Under the pieces are notes generated by a model. It searched no databases. It saw nothing but the letters and a program-made list of their open reading frames with translations, and had not been told where the DNA came from. A DNA stretch of 64,000 nt from Aristaeella hokkaidonensis (GTDB lineage: Bacteria; Bacillota; Clostridia; Christensenellales; Aristaeellaceae). This document shows, piece after piece, positions 56,646-64,000 of the stretch (positions are counted from its first letter, which is position 1; every line of letters starts with the position of its first letter). A program made the position numbers and the translations under genes. The stretch spans positions 868,001-932,000 of the forward strand of contig NZ_CP068393.1 in NCBI RefSeq assembly GCF_018128945.1, in the 5' to 3' direction.

Positions 56646-57458
56646 ATGGATATCCAGACACTTGAAAAATATGCGCGGCAGGTGAGAAGAGACATCATTA
56701 TCATGACTGCTGCTGCAGGCGCAGGTCATCCCGGCGGATCTCTTTCCAGCACGGAGGCTATGGTTGCGCTGTATTTTGATGTAATGAATGTGGATCCCAA
56801 GGATGACAAGAACCCTGACCGTGACAGGTTTGTTCTTTCCAAGGGCCATTCCGCTCCCGCTCTTTACGGAACACTTTGTGAACGCGGCTTTTTCGGCCGT
56901 GAGGAATTTGATCATTTCCGTCAGCTCCACGGTATTCTGCAGGGACATCCCGACACAAAAAAATGCCCCGGCGTTGACGCCTCCACCGGCTCTCTCGGAC
57001 AGGGAATCTCCATTGCGGTCGGTATGGCTCTCGGCGCAAAGCATACAGGAAAAAAATGCCATGTTTACACAATCATCGGAGACGGTGAAAGCCAGGAAGG
57101 CCTTGTATGGGAAGCCAGCATGGCTGCAGCGCACTATAAGCTTGACAACCTGACCGTTATTCTGGATCATAACGGACTTCAGATTGACGGAACAAATGAT
57201 GAAGTTATGAGCCTCGGAGATATCAAAGCAAAGGCTCTCGCTTTCGGATATGACGTGATTGAGGTTGCGGACGGCAATGATATGAAACAGGTTGTCGATG
57301 CTCTGCATGTGCCTGCCTGTCCCGGCAAACCGAGATATATTATTCTGAATACGCTGAAGGGTAAGGGCGTCAGCTTTATGGAAGGCCAGGTCGGCTGGCA
57401 TGGAAAAGCTCCGAATGCTGAACAGGCTGCCCAGGCACTGAAGGAATTGGAGGGCTGA
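56646..57458 (+). CDS. Transketolase, N-terminal subunit
   Basis: Thiamine-diphosphate-binding half of a split transketolase, which moves two-carbon units between sugar phosphates in the pentose phosphate pathway. The 270-residue product has AAAGAGHPGGSLSSTEAM, LSKGHSAPALYGTL, STGSLGQGISIAVGMALG and the ThDP motif GDGESQEGLVWEA. ATG 56646 follows GGAGGGA; an in-frame ATG at 56604 coincides with the predicted transcription start. The C-terminal subunit follows after 4 bases. Confidence 0.96.
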   Translation: MDIQTLEKYARQVRRDIIIMTAAAGAGHPGGSLSSTEAMVALYFDVMNVDPKDDKNPDRDRFVLSKGHSAPALYGTLCERGFFGREEFDHFRQLHGILQGHPDTKKCPGVDASTGSLGQGISIAVGMALGAKHTGKKCHVYTIIGDGESQEGLVWEASMAAAHYKLDNLTVILDHNGLQIDGTNDEVMSLGDIKAKALAFGYDVIEVADGNDMKQVVDALHVPACPGKPRYIILNTLKGKGVSFMEGQVGWHGKAPNAEQAAQALKELEG

Positions 57459-57462
57459 AGAA

Positions 57463-58380
57463 ATGGAAAAGAAAGCAGTTCGTGTTGCATATGGTGAGGC
57501 CCTTGTCAAACTGGGCGAAGAAAATGAGAAAGTCGTTGTGCTTGATGCTGACCTGGCCGGCGCAACAATGACAAACGGATTCAAGAAAGCATATCCCAAC
57601 CGGTTTTATGACTGTGGTATTGCAGAAGCAAACATGGTTGACGTTGCTGCCGGTATGAGTACGATGGGACTTATCCCTTTCTGCTCCACATTCGCGGTTT
57701 TTGCAGGCCGCAATTATGACCAGATCCGGAATGGCGTCTGTTACCCCAAATTCAATGTCAAGTTTGGTTTCAGCCATGCAGGCATTACGCTGGGTGAAGA
57801 CGGCGGCAGCCATCAGGCTATCGAGGACATTGCGCTTATGAGAGTCCTGCCTGGTATGACTGTGTTTGTTCCTTCCGATGCCAACGAGTGTTACCAGTGT
57901 GTTGAAGCGGCAGCGAAAATTGAAGGCCCTGTATACATCCGTACAGCCAGACTCGCTACTCCTGTTTATGATCCCAGACCGTTTACCGTAGGAAAGGGAA
58001 ACGTCATTCGTGACGGAAGCGACTGTGCGATATTCACATGCGGTATTATGCTGGAGCACGCAATTGAAGCTGCTGATATACTTGCGGGCCAGGGTGTGAA
58101 TGCGGCGCTCGTATCTTTCCATACGATAAAGCCTTTTGATGAGGAGCTTGCTCTTCGTTATACAGCGAAATGCAGAAAAGTGTTTACTGTCGAAGAGCAT
58201 TCCATCATCGGCGGACTTGGAGACACAGTAGCTTCCGCTATTATCGGAAACGGTGTTGAGAAGTTCATGAAGATTGGTATCAACGATGTGTTCGGCCAAA
58301 GCGGAAAACCGGCCGACCTCCTGAAAGAATATGAGCTGACCGGTCCCCAGATTGCAGAAAAAATCCTGAAGAATCTGTAA
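57463..58380 (+). CDS. Transketolase, C-terminal subunit
   Basis: Pyrimidine-binding half of the split transketolase. The 305-residue product has the motifs VVLDADLAGATMTNGF, DCGIAEANMVDVAAGMS (catalytic Glu region), FSHAGITLGEDGGSHQAIEDIALMR and a C-terminal domain with VFTVEEHSIIGGLGD. Together with the preceding subunit it makes a full enzyme. DXS is excluded because both subunits carry transketolase-type motifs and are split. Xylulose-5-phosphate comes from Rpe (20689-21360). Confidence 0.95.
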   Translation: MEKKAVRVAYGEALVKLGEENEKVVVLDADLAGATMTNGFKKAYPNRFYDCGIAEANMVDVAAGMSTMGLIPFCSTFAVFAGRNYDQIRNGVCYPKFNVKFGFSHAGITLGEDGGSHQAIEDIALMRVLPGMTVFVPSDANECYQCVEAAAKIEGPVYIRTARLATPVYDPRPFTVGKGNVIRDGSDCAIFTCGIMLEHAIEAADILAGQGVNAALVSFHTIKPFDEELALRYTAKCRKVFTVEEHSIIGGLGDTVASAIIGNGVEKFMKIGINDVFGQSGKPADLLKEYELTGPQIAEKILKNL

Positions 58381-58387
58381 TGCAATT

Positions 58388-58428
58388 CCCCCCTTTCCTG
58401 CGGCCTGAATGACATGCGGAAAGGGGGG
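58388..58428 (+). terminator. Hairpin after the transketolase genes
   Basis: CCCCCCTTTCC (58388-58398) pairs perfectly with GGAAAGGGGGG (58418-58428), and outer TGCA segments can extend it. The T-run after it is weak (TTCTGCA, then TTTTTTATT 20 bases on). It is likely the transketolase terminator or a 3'-end stabiliser. Confidence 0.65.
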
Positions 58429-58465
58429 TTCTGCAAAGATATGATTTTTTATTGGGTGATGAGTC

Positions 58466-59335
58466 ATGTTATTTGCTTTTATCGTAAACCCTGCGGCAGG
58501 AAACGGGTATTCTCTTGAAATCATGCAGAAGCTTGAGGAAATCCTGAAAGCCAAAGATACGGAATACCGCATATACAGAACTGAACGGCCCGGCCATGGT
58601 ACAGAGCTCGCTGTTAAACTTGCGGCTGATGAAGAGGTTACAGCCGTTGTATCTGTCGGAGGAGACGGAACTGCGGGGGAGGTTGCCGCAGGTCTTACAG
58701 GAACAGGGAAACCCATGGGCATTATTCCAGCCGGCACCGGAAATGATTTTATCAAATCTGCGGGTATTCCCAATGAGCCTGACAAGGCACTGGAATTGCT
58801 GCTGACAGGAATTGCAAAGCCCACTGATACAGGCACAGTAAACGACCGCTTTTTCCTGAATGTCTGCGGTACGGGATTTGATGTTACAGTCCTGGATTAT
58901 GCGGAGGATGAAAAGAAAAAGCACAGGGGGCTCACACCTTATTTCCTTGGACTGATCAAAGCAATCTTTCATTATCAAAGCATTCATCTGAAGATAACCG
59001 CTGACGGAAAAGAACAGGAAGGAGAGTATCTTATCTGTTCTGTGGCGAACGGCCGTTTCATCGGCGGTGGTATCCCCATATGTCCGAAAGCTGATATTGA
59101 AGACGGAAAGCTTGATCTTGTTATGATCCGCAGCGTTCACAGGTGGCAGATTCCGTTTTACCTGCCGGGTCTGATGCTTTCCAAAGATCTGAAATTCAGA
59201 ATAACGAAGCATTTCAGAGCTTCCGATATCCTGATAGAGGGAAACAGTCTGCGAATCAATGTGGATGGAGATATCAGTCCGATGAACAGCGTCGAATTCA
59301 GAATCAATCCTGGTTCTTTGATGCTTATTCGGTAA
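58466..59335 (+). CDS. Diacylglycerol kinase-like lipid kinase (YegS/DgkB family)
   Basis: A 289-residue member of the DAGK catalytic-domain family that phosphorylates diacylglycerol or related lipids. Motifs: FIVNPAAGNGYS at the start, VVSVGGDGTAGEVAAGL (nucleotide-binding GGDGT) and GIIPAGTGNDF, with a C-terminal beta-sandwich. The substrate (diacylglycerol, undecaprenol or another lipid) is unresolved. GGGTGATGAG precedes the ATG. It starts a unit running through two unrecognised genes to cysS. Confidence 0.93.
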   Translation: MLFAFIVNPAAGNGYSLEIMQKLEEILKAKDTEYRIYRTERPGHGTELAVKLAADEEVTAVVSVGGDGTAGEVAAGLTGTGKPMGIIPAGTGNDFIKSAGIPNEPDKALELLLTGIAKPTDTGTVNDRFFLNVCGTGFDVTVLDYAEDEKKKHRGLTPYFLGLIKAIFHYQSIHLKITADGKEQEGEYLICSVANGRFIGGGIPICPKADIEDGKLDLVMIRSVHRWQIPFYLPGLMLSKDLKFRITKHFRASDILIEGNSLRINVDGDISPMNSVEFRINPGSLMLIR

Positions 59336-59387
59336 AAGCCTGCTGCAGGATCCAGACGAAATATGCAGGCTAAAGGAGGACAATGCA

Positions 59388-59930
59388 TTGGCAGTCAGAA
59401 ATGATATTCGGGACAAGGCTAAAAATCTGTGGATCAAAGGAATGAAAGCGATCGGCAATACTGCTGCCAGTATCGCAAACAATACACGCTACAAAGTAGA
59501 TGAAGTTACAATCCAGAACCGCAGAAGGGAAGTGCTTGGTGACCTGGCCAATAAAGCCTATGCTTTATGGCTGAAGGGAGAAACATTCCCTGAACCAATG
59601 ACCAGGATGCTGCAGGAACTGAAACAGCTTGATGAACAGCTCAACGATATCAGGGCAGAAAAATATGCAGCCTCCCTTACCGGATCGGCCGCTGCCCCGG
59701 CTGAACAGGACAATGAAAGCAGCGATGACGGCACAGAGGAAGATGAGGACGATGAATTGCCTGTATCCGAAGATAATTCGCTGGTAAGCGCTGAAATAAA
59801 CGGTTTGTTTGACAATACTGTTTCAGTGGGGAAAATGGCCGAGAAAGTGAATTCCACACTGAATCAGATGAGTGAAAGAATACACAGTTTTCCTCAGGAC
59901 AGTAAAGACGATGATCAAAGGCAGGAATGA
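59388..59930 (+). CDS. Unrecognised helical cytoplasmic protein with acidic middle
   Basis: A 180-residue protein starting at TTG 59388, supported by AAAGGAGGA (59372-59380) at 7 bases; the ATG at 59383 is out of frame. Residues about 1-95 are amphipathic helices (NRRREVLGDLANKAYALWLKGETFPEPMTRMLQELKQLDEQLND in outline). Residues 100-130 are Asp/Glu/Ser-rich (SSDDGTEEDEDDELP), and the C-terminal 45 residues are again helical. There is no signal peptide or membrane helix. I recognise no family. It is followed after 7 bases by a membrane protein gene that may be its partner. Confidence 0.8.
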   Translation: MAVRNDIRDKAKNLWIKGMKAIGNTAASIANNTRYKVDEVTIQNRRREVLGDLANKAYALWLKGETFPEPMTRMLQELKQLDEQLNDIRAEKYAASLTGSAAAPAEQDNESSDDGTEEDEDDELPVSEDNSLVSAEINGLFDNTVSVGKMAEKVNSTLNQMSERIHSFPQDSKDDDQRQE

Positions 59931-59937
59931 AGCGGGA

Positions 59938-60558
59938 ATGAAACTACGCGTATTGAACCTTGTTCTTTTTGCTATACTCCTGATCTGCTGTACAAACGCT
60001 GTATGTGAACATACAGAACAGATACAGATCACTGCCGACAATGAAGAATGGTCATGGGATCCCGGTGCATACAATCAGTTTTCAGGCCGGATCGACCTTG
60101 CGGAGTTTTGCGGAAAAGAATTAACGATCAGAATCTCCACCGATCTTTCATACGGCGGAGATCCGGAAGAAGATCACAATCCGTTATTCACAGTTGTTAA
60201 CGGGCATCGTGTTACAATGCTGAAACAAAAAAGCTCGGCTGTTTTCACACCCGAAACGGAAAACCCTGCATTTGAATTTTCTGCCAGTATTAAGCTCCCT
60301 GAGAAAGGGCATGTGCGCAGTATTAAGCTGGATTTCAGAATTGTTGATGAAAACGGTACAGAACTGATGGATCTTCAGGATATCATCAGTGCCGGAGAAA
60401 ATGCCGCTGGCAGGGAAAACGGAGCTTTTTATATTCCCTACGATATCGGAACGATCATTTGGATAATTACCGCAGCAGCTGCTTTAGTATGGGCGGTTGT
60501 ACTGCTCAGAAACTTTATTAAGAAAAGTATAGGAGATAATCATTATGCAGATCTATAA
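59938..60558 (+). CDS. Unrecognised exported protein with C-terminal membrane anchor
   Basis: A 206-residue product. A signal peptide (MKLRVLNLVLFAILLICCTNAVC, cleavage near residue 22) is followed by an extracellular beta-rich domain of about 145 residues. One membrane helix (about 171-193) and a short basic tail complete it, so a type I membrane topology is predicted. I prefer ATG 59938 for its signal peptide; the frame is open to 59872, inside the previous gene, with an alternative ATG at 59911. The Cys pair in the signal does not fit a standard lipobox. It overlaps cysS by 14 bases. No family is recognised. Confidence 0.8.
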   Translation: MKLRVLNLVLFAILLICCTNAVCEHTEQIQITADNEEWSWDPGAYNQFSGRIDLAEFCGKELTIRISTDLSYGGDPEEDHNPLFTVVNGHRVTMLKQKSSAVFTPETENPAFEFSASIKLPEKGHVRSIKLDFRIVDENGTELMDLQDIISAGENAAGRENGAFYIPYDIGTIIWIITAAAALVWAVVLLRNFIKKSIGDNHYADL

Positions 60559-61951
60559 CAGCATGACCCGTAAAAAAGAAACTTTTAAGCCGATCCATGA
60601 TGGAAAAGTGGGTATTTATGCGTGCGGCCCTACTGTGTATAATTATTTCCATATCGGCAATGCCCGGCCTTTCATCACGTTTGACGTGTTGAGAAGGCAG
60701 CTGGAGCGGGAAGGCTATGAGGTTACTTTTGTCCAGAATTTCACAGATATCGATGACAAAATGATCAGAAGAGCCAATGAAGAAGGCATTACTGTAAAGG
60801 AACTTGCCGACAGATTTATCAATGAGTATTACAAGGATGCCAAAGCGCTGGGAATCCGTCCGGCCACGGTTCACCCCAAAGCAACAGAACATATTCCGGA
60901 AATCATCGCGCTGATTACAAAACTGATTGAAAACGGTCATGCTTATGCATCGCCCTCCGGTGATGTTTATTATCGCGTATCCGCTTTTCCCGGTTACGGT
61001 AAACTGTCCGGCCAGAATGCGGACGACAGGGAAAACGGCGCAAGTGAAAGACTGAATGTTGATACAGATAAGGAATCGCCTGAAGACTTCGCTTTGTGGA
61101 AGGCACAGAAACCCGGAGAACCTGCATGGGACAGCCCCTGGGGAAAGGGCAGACCGGGGTGGCATGTTGAGTGCTCAGCAATGAGCATGAAGTATCTCGG
61201 AGAAACTTTTGACATACACTGCGGCGGAAAAGACCTGCTGTTTCCTCACCATGAAAATGAAATTGCCCAGAGCGAAGGAGCCACAGGAAAGAAGTATGTC
61301 AATTACTGGATGCATAACGGCTTCATCAATGTGGACAACCAGAAGATGAGCAAAAGCCTGAACAATTTCTTTACCGTCAGGGATATCGCAAAGGAATATG
61401 ATCTGGAAGCTGTACGTCTCTTTATGCTCAGTGCACATTACCGCAGTCCGATTAATTTCAGCCGGGATCAGATTGATTCTGCAAATGCCAGCCTGAATCG
61501 TTTGTATACCGCGCGGAATTCTCTGAAGTTCCAGCTTGAAAACGGAGAAGACAGGCCGCTGAACGACAAGGAGAAAGAATTCATCGAGCGTCTGAAAGGA
61601 TACGAAAAACGTTTTGATGACGCGATGGATGATGATATGAATACGGCAGATGCACTGGGCGCCATTTTTGAACTGGTTAAGGATGCAAATGTTACGGTGG
61701 TTCAGGGCGCTTCAAGGGAAGCTGCTCAGGCCGCGCTGAACAGCCTGGAATCAATCTGCGATGTGCTGGGAATTCTCAGCAAAAAGGAAGAAGAACTCCC
61801 GCCCGAAATTGCCGCACTTGTAAATGAACGGGCTGAAGCCAGGAAGAATAAAGACTGGGCAAAGAGTGATGAGCTTCGCAACAGGATCATTCAGGCCGGG
61901 TATATTCTGGAGGATACTAAACAGGGACAGAAAGTCAGGAAAGATGTCTGA
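60545..61951 (+). CDS. cysS: Cysteinyl-tRNA synthetase
   Basis: Class I aminoacyl-tRNA synthetase. The 468-residue product has YACGPTVYNYFHIGNARPF (HIGH-type motif HIGN and a zinc-ligand Cys), QNFTDIDDKMIRRA, GWHVECSAMS, HCGGKDLLFPHHENEIAQSE and KMSKSLNNF. The C-terminal anticodon-binding helices follow. AGGAGA (60536-60541) lies within the preceding gene. No T-box leader is visible before it, which fits expression from an upstream promoter. It overlaps the next gene by 8 bases. Confidence 0.97.
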   Translation: MQIYNSMTRKKETFKPIHDGKVGIYACGPTVYNYFHIGNARPFITFDVLRRQLEREGYEVTFVQNFTDIDDKMIRRANEEGITVKELADRFINEYYKDAKALGIRPATVHPKATEHIPEIIALITKLIENGHAYASPSGDVYYRVSAFPGYGKLSGQNADDRENGASERLNVDTDKESPEDFALWKAQKPGEPAWDSPWGKGRPGWHVECSAMSMKYLGETFDIHCGGKDLLFPHHENEIAQSEGATGKKYVNYWMHNGFINVDNQKMSKSLNNFFTVRDIAKEYDLEAVRLFMLSAHYRSPINFSRDQIDSANASLNRLYTARNSLKFQLENGEDRPLNDKEKEFIERLKGYEKRFDDAMDDDMNTADALGAIFELVKDANVTVVQGASREAAQAALNSLESICDVLGILSKKEEELPPEIAALVNERAEARKNKDWAKSDELRNRIIQAGYILEDTKQGQKVRKDV

Positions 61952-62306
61952 TAAAGCAAAACGTATGACTGGTGTTTTGCTTGTTCTGACAGGAGTCGTA
62001 CTGAGTCTGGCCCATATTCTGGCACCTGTGCATAATGACGGGATAGTCTACAGGACAGGCTGCGGTTCCGCCTGGCAGCTCAGCGGTATTCCGGTAAAAG
62101 AAGCCGGTATAGTCAGAATCAACACCGCCGGAGAGGATGAACTGGAAACACTTCCCGGAATCGGGAAGGTTTATGCTTTGCAGTTGATCGAAGAAAGAAA
62201 CAAGAACGGTCCGTTTTATTATCCCGAAGATCTGACGGCAGTTCACGGAATCGGAAACGGAACGGTGAAAAAGCTGTATCAGTATATCAATCTGACGGTT
62301 GAATAA
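61944..62306 (+). CDS. Short ComEA-like helix-hairpin-helix membrane protein
   Basis: A 120-residue protein with one N-terminal membrane helix (about 8-28, TGVLLVLTGVVLSLAHILA) and a C-terminal double helix-hairpin-helix: INTAGEDELETLPGIGKVYALQLIEERNKNGPFYYPEDLTAVHGIGNGTVKKL. ComEA binds DNA at the cell surface during competence. This one lacks the SLBB-type segment of B. subtilis ComEA (205 residues), so a competence role is only possible. ATG 61944 overlaps the cysS stop; no other com gene is adjacent. Confidence 0.88.
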   Translation: MSDKAKRMTGVLLVLTGVVLSLAHILAPVHNDGIVYRTGCGSAWQLSGIPVKEAGIVRINTAGEDELETLPGIGKVYALQLIEERNKNGPFYYPEDLTAVHGIGNGTVKKLYQYINLTVE

Positions 62307-62318
62307 GGGGAGGAAAAG

Positions 62319-63944
62319 ATGGCATATCGTGCACTGTACCGTGAGTGGAGACCCAAGGATTTCTCCCATGTTGTCGGACAGGCTCCGATCATCGGAACGC
62401 TGAGAAATCAGGTCGTCACAAACCGAATTGCACATGCATACCTGTTCTGTGGATCCCGTGGAACAGGGAAAACCTCCACAGCCAAGATTCTGGCAAAAGC
62501 GATTAACTGTTTACAGCCTGAAAACGGTGATCCATGCGGAAAGTGTGAGAACTGTCTGCGGGCAGACAATGAAGAGACCCTGGATGTTATTGAAATCGAC
62601 GCAGCCAGCAATAACGGCGTGGACGAGATGCGGGAACTGAGGGATACGGTAAAGTATCCACCCCAGTACGGTAAATATAAAGTATATATTATCGATGAAG
62701 TGCATATGCTGTCCACATCTGCATTCAATGCACTGCTGAAAACATTGGAGGAACCTCCTGCCCATATTGTTTTCATCCTGGCAACAACAGAACCGCAGAA
62801 GCTGCCGGAAACCATCCTGAGCAGATGTCAGCGCTTTGACTTTGGACGGATTCCCAGTACGGAAATAGCCGGAAGACTGAAGGAAGCGGCAGAAGGCAGC
62901 GGCGCGCAGGTATCTGACGGCGCTCTTATGATGATTGCAAGGGCTGCCGACGGCGGCATGAGGGACGCGCTCAGCATCCTGGACATGTGCCTTGGATACA
63001 GTGATCAGGTTGATGAAGAACTCGTCAGAAACATACTTGGAACGAGCGATACATCCTTTTTGTTCGAATTCAGCAAAGCACTTTCTGAACAGGATGCTTC
63101 GAAGGTTTATCTCATGATTGACAGGCTCATGCGTGACGGCAAAGATCCGGCCGTTTTCGCAAAAGATGTCTGCAGACATATCAGGGCCCTGCTGATTGCC
63201 AAAACCAGTCCTGAAGATGTATCCATGATTATGGATATTTCCGGGGATGAAGCTGCGGAATATGTCCGGCAAAGCGAATCAATGACAGTGTCAAGGCTGA
63301 TGAAAATTCTGGATCTGTTCATGGCGCTTGAAACGGAAATGAGATATGCTTCTACACCGAGAATGGCTTTGGAAAACGCCAGTATTAAAAGCTGTCTGAG
63401 AATCGAAGAAACGGATTCACAGGCCCTGAATGACAGGATTATTGAACTTGAAAAACGTATAGACGGATTGATGCGGAATCCTGCGGCAGCAGCTGCTGCA
63501 CAAATTCCCGTGGAGGAAACAAAAACCACCAGGATACAGCAGCCCAGGGAAGAAAGAAAGGTGCCTCAGGCTGCCGGGAGAGAAAACAGCGGAAATCATG
63601 CTGCGGTATGGAAAGAACTGATGAATACAATCCGCGGAAAAGATATGACTGCCTGGAGCTTTCTTTCCCAGGGCCGTATGATCGGCTGTAAAAACGGAAG
63701 GTATCTCTGGCAGGCGGACAGGAAAGAAGCAGAGGTTCAGTTTATTACTGTTCTCAATATGCCGGAAAGGAACAAAACCATCTGTGAATGTCTTCAGCAG
63801 ATAACCGGACAGGCATGCTCATTTTCTGCTGTGCCTCAGGGCAAATCATCCGAAACGGCTGATAACAGCGGAGATGATGAATATCTTGAGTCGATTTATG
63901 AAACTTTCGGAAAAGAACCTGTGAATATAGTGGATGAGATTTAA
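62319..63944 (+). CDS. dnaX: DNA polymerase III subunit gamma/tau
   Basis: Clamp-loader ATPase of the replicative polymerase. The 541-residue product has Walker A GSRGTGKT (45-52), zinc ligands C64, C73, C76 and C79, Walker B YIIDEVHMLS and the sensor-1 region FILATTEP. The SRC arginine-finger motif LSRCQRFDF and a C-terminal tau-like region follow, after an Ala-rich linker near residue 387. GGGGAGGAAA precedes the ATG. I saw no A-rich slippery site suggesting a programmed frameshift. A palindromic terminator follows immediately. Confidence 0.97.
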   Translation: MAYRALYREWRPKDFSHVVGQAPIIGTLRNQVVTNRIAHAYLFCGSRGTGKTSTAKILAKAINCLQPENGDPCGKCENCLRADNEETLDVIEIDAASNNGVDEMRELRDTVKYPPQYGKYKVYIIDEVHMLSTSAFNALLKTLEEPPAHIVFILATTEPQKLPETILSRCQRFDFGRIPSTEIAGRLKEAAEGSGAQVSDGALMMIARAADGGMRDALSILDMCLGYSDQVDEELVRNILGTSDTSFLFEFSKALSEQDASKVYLMIDRLMRDGKDPAVFAKDVCRHIRALLIAKTSPEDVSMIMDISGDEAAEYVRQSESMTVSRLMKILDLFMALETEMRYASTPRMALENASIKSCLRIEETDSQALNDRIIELEKRIDGLMRNPAAAAAAQIPVEETKTTRIQQPREERKVPQAAGRENSGNHAAVWKELMNTIRGKDMTAWSFLSQGRMIGCKNGRYLWQADRKEAEVQFITVLNMPERNKTICECLQQITGQACSFSAVPQGKSSETADNSGDDEYLESIYETFGKEPVNIVDEI

Positions 63945-63977
63945 AAGATCCCGGCTGAAGCTTCAGCCGGGATCTTT
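63944..63977 (+). terminator. Rho-independent terminator after dnaX
   Basis: A perfect 34-base palindrome, with arms AAAGATCCCGGCTGAAG and CTTCAGCCGGGATCTTT, begins at the last base of the dnaX stop. The T-tract is only the terminal TTT. It separates dnaX from whatever follows the window. Confidence 0.75.
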
Positions 63978-64000
63978 GATACTTGTACGAGTGATCAGTT

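Noticed and set aside
60510..60545. T-box riboswitch before cysS
   Set aside because: The cysS start overlaps the previous gene, so there is no leader long enough for a T-box.
61944..62306. Competence operon
   Set aside because: Only one short ComEA-like protein is present; no comEC or other competence gene is adjacent.

Overview
The window looks like a chromosomal stretch from an anaerobic, Gram-positive-type member of the Clostridia (Bacillota). The evidence is a CIRCE-controlled hrcA-grpE-dnaK-dnaJ operon, a PrpC/PrkC phosphatase-PASTA kinase pair, type III glutamine synthetase, a YerC-PcrA-LigA block, a MiaB-RicA-MutS-MutL-MiaA block, split transketolase genes, GTG and TTG starts with strong AGGAGG-like ribosome binding sites, and sigma-A promoters of TTGACA-N17-TATAAT type. 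Base composition is near 50% GC. The gene style would fit the Christensenellales/Aristaeella-like rumen and gut lineages, but that placement is inference. No phage, transposon, insertion sequence, CRISPR array or rRNA gene was seen.

Layout. 1-500: end of an unrecognised gene. 546-5425: heat-shock operon with its own promoter, operator and terminator. 5428-7592: VanZ-like protein, a small acidic membrane protein and a cysteine desulfurase. 7619-10742: a TAXI-type TRAP transporter (binding protein plus fused permease). 10744-25937: a long co-directional housekeeping run: priA, def, fmt, rsmB, rlmN, prpC, prkC, rsgA, rpe, mnmE, an iron-type alcohol dehydrogenase, radC, a DUF218/YdcF protein and rsmG. 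25953-26106: tRNA-Leu(UAA) with promoter and terminator. 26150-28584, minus strand: a very long coiled-coil membrane protein with a C-terminal SH3-like domain. 28651-32394: glmM, a GlmU-like beta-helix protein, nagB and a metallo-beta-lactamase-fold protein. 32400-34548, minus strand: type III glutamine synthetase. 34690-41450: yerC, pcrA, ligA, a site-2 protease, scpA and scpB. 41499-48011: a membrane-anchored clostripain-type protease, two linked radical-SAM-associated genes and an RNase E/G. 48008-56565: miaB, a RicA/YlbF protein, mutS, mutL, miaA and ynbB. 56569-58430: transketolase subunits. 58466-63978: a lipid-kinase-like gene, two unrecognised genes, cysS, a short ComEA-like protein and dnaX.

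How the genes fit together. Most serve proteostasis, translation (initiator-Met formylation and deformylation, rRNA and tRNA modification, ribosome maturation), genome maintenance (PriA, PcrA, LigA, MutS/MutL, RadC, ScpAB, DnaX) and envelope control (PrkC/PrpC, GlmM, VanZ, DUF218). Many neighbours overlap by 1-23 bases or use ATGA/GTGA junctions, which argues for translational coupling. There is no gene-free stretch over 300 bases; the longest gap (28493-28746) holds two divergent promoters.

I did not find a clear new defence or mobile system. The parts most worth a second look are the 14-residue-repeat coiled-coil envelope protein (26150-28492), the GlmU-acetyltransferase-like protein between glmM and nagB, the membrane-anchored C11 protease with an NPFG-rich cytoplasmic tail, and the two unrecognised genes before cysS.
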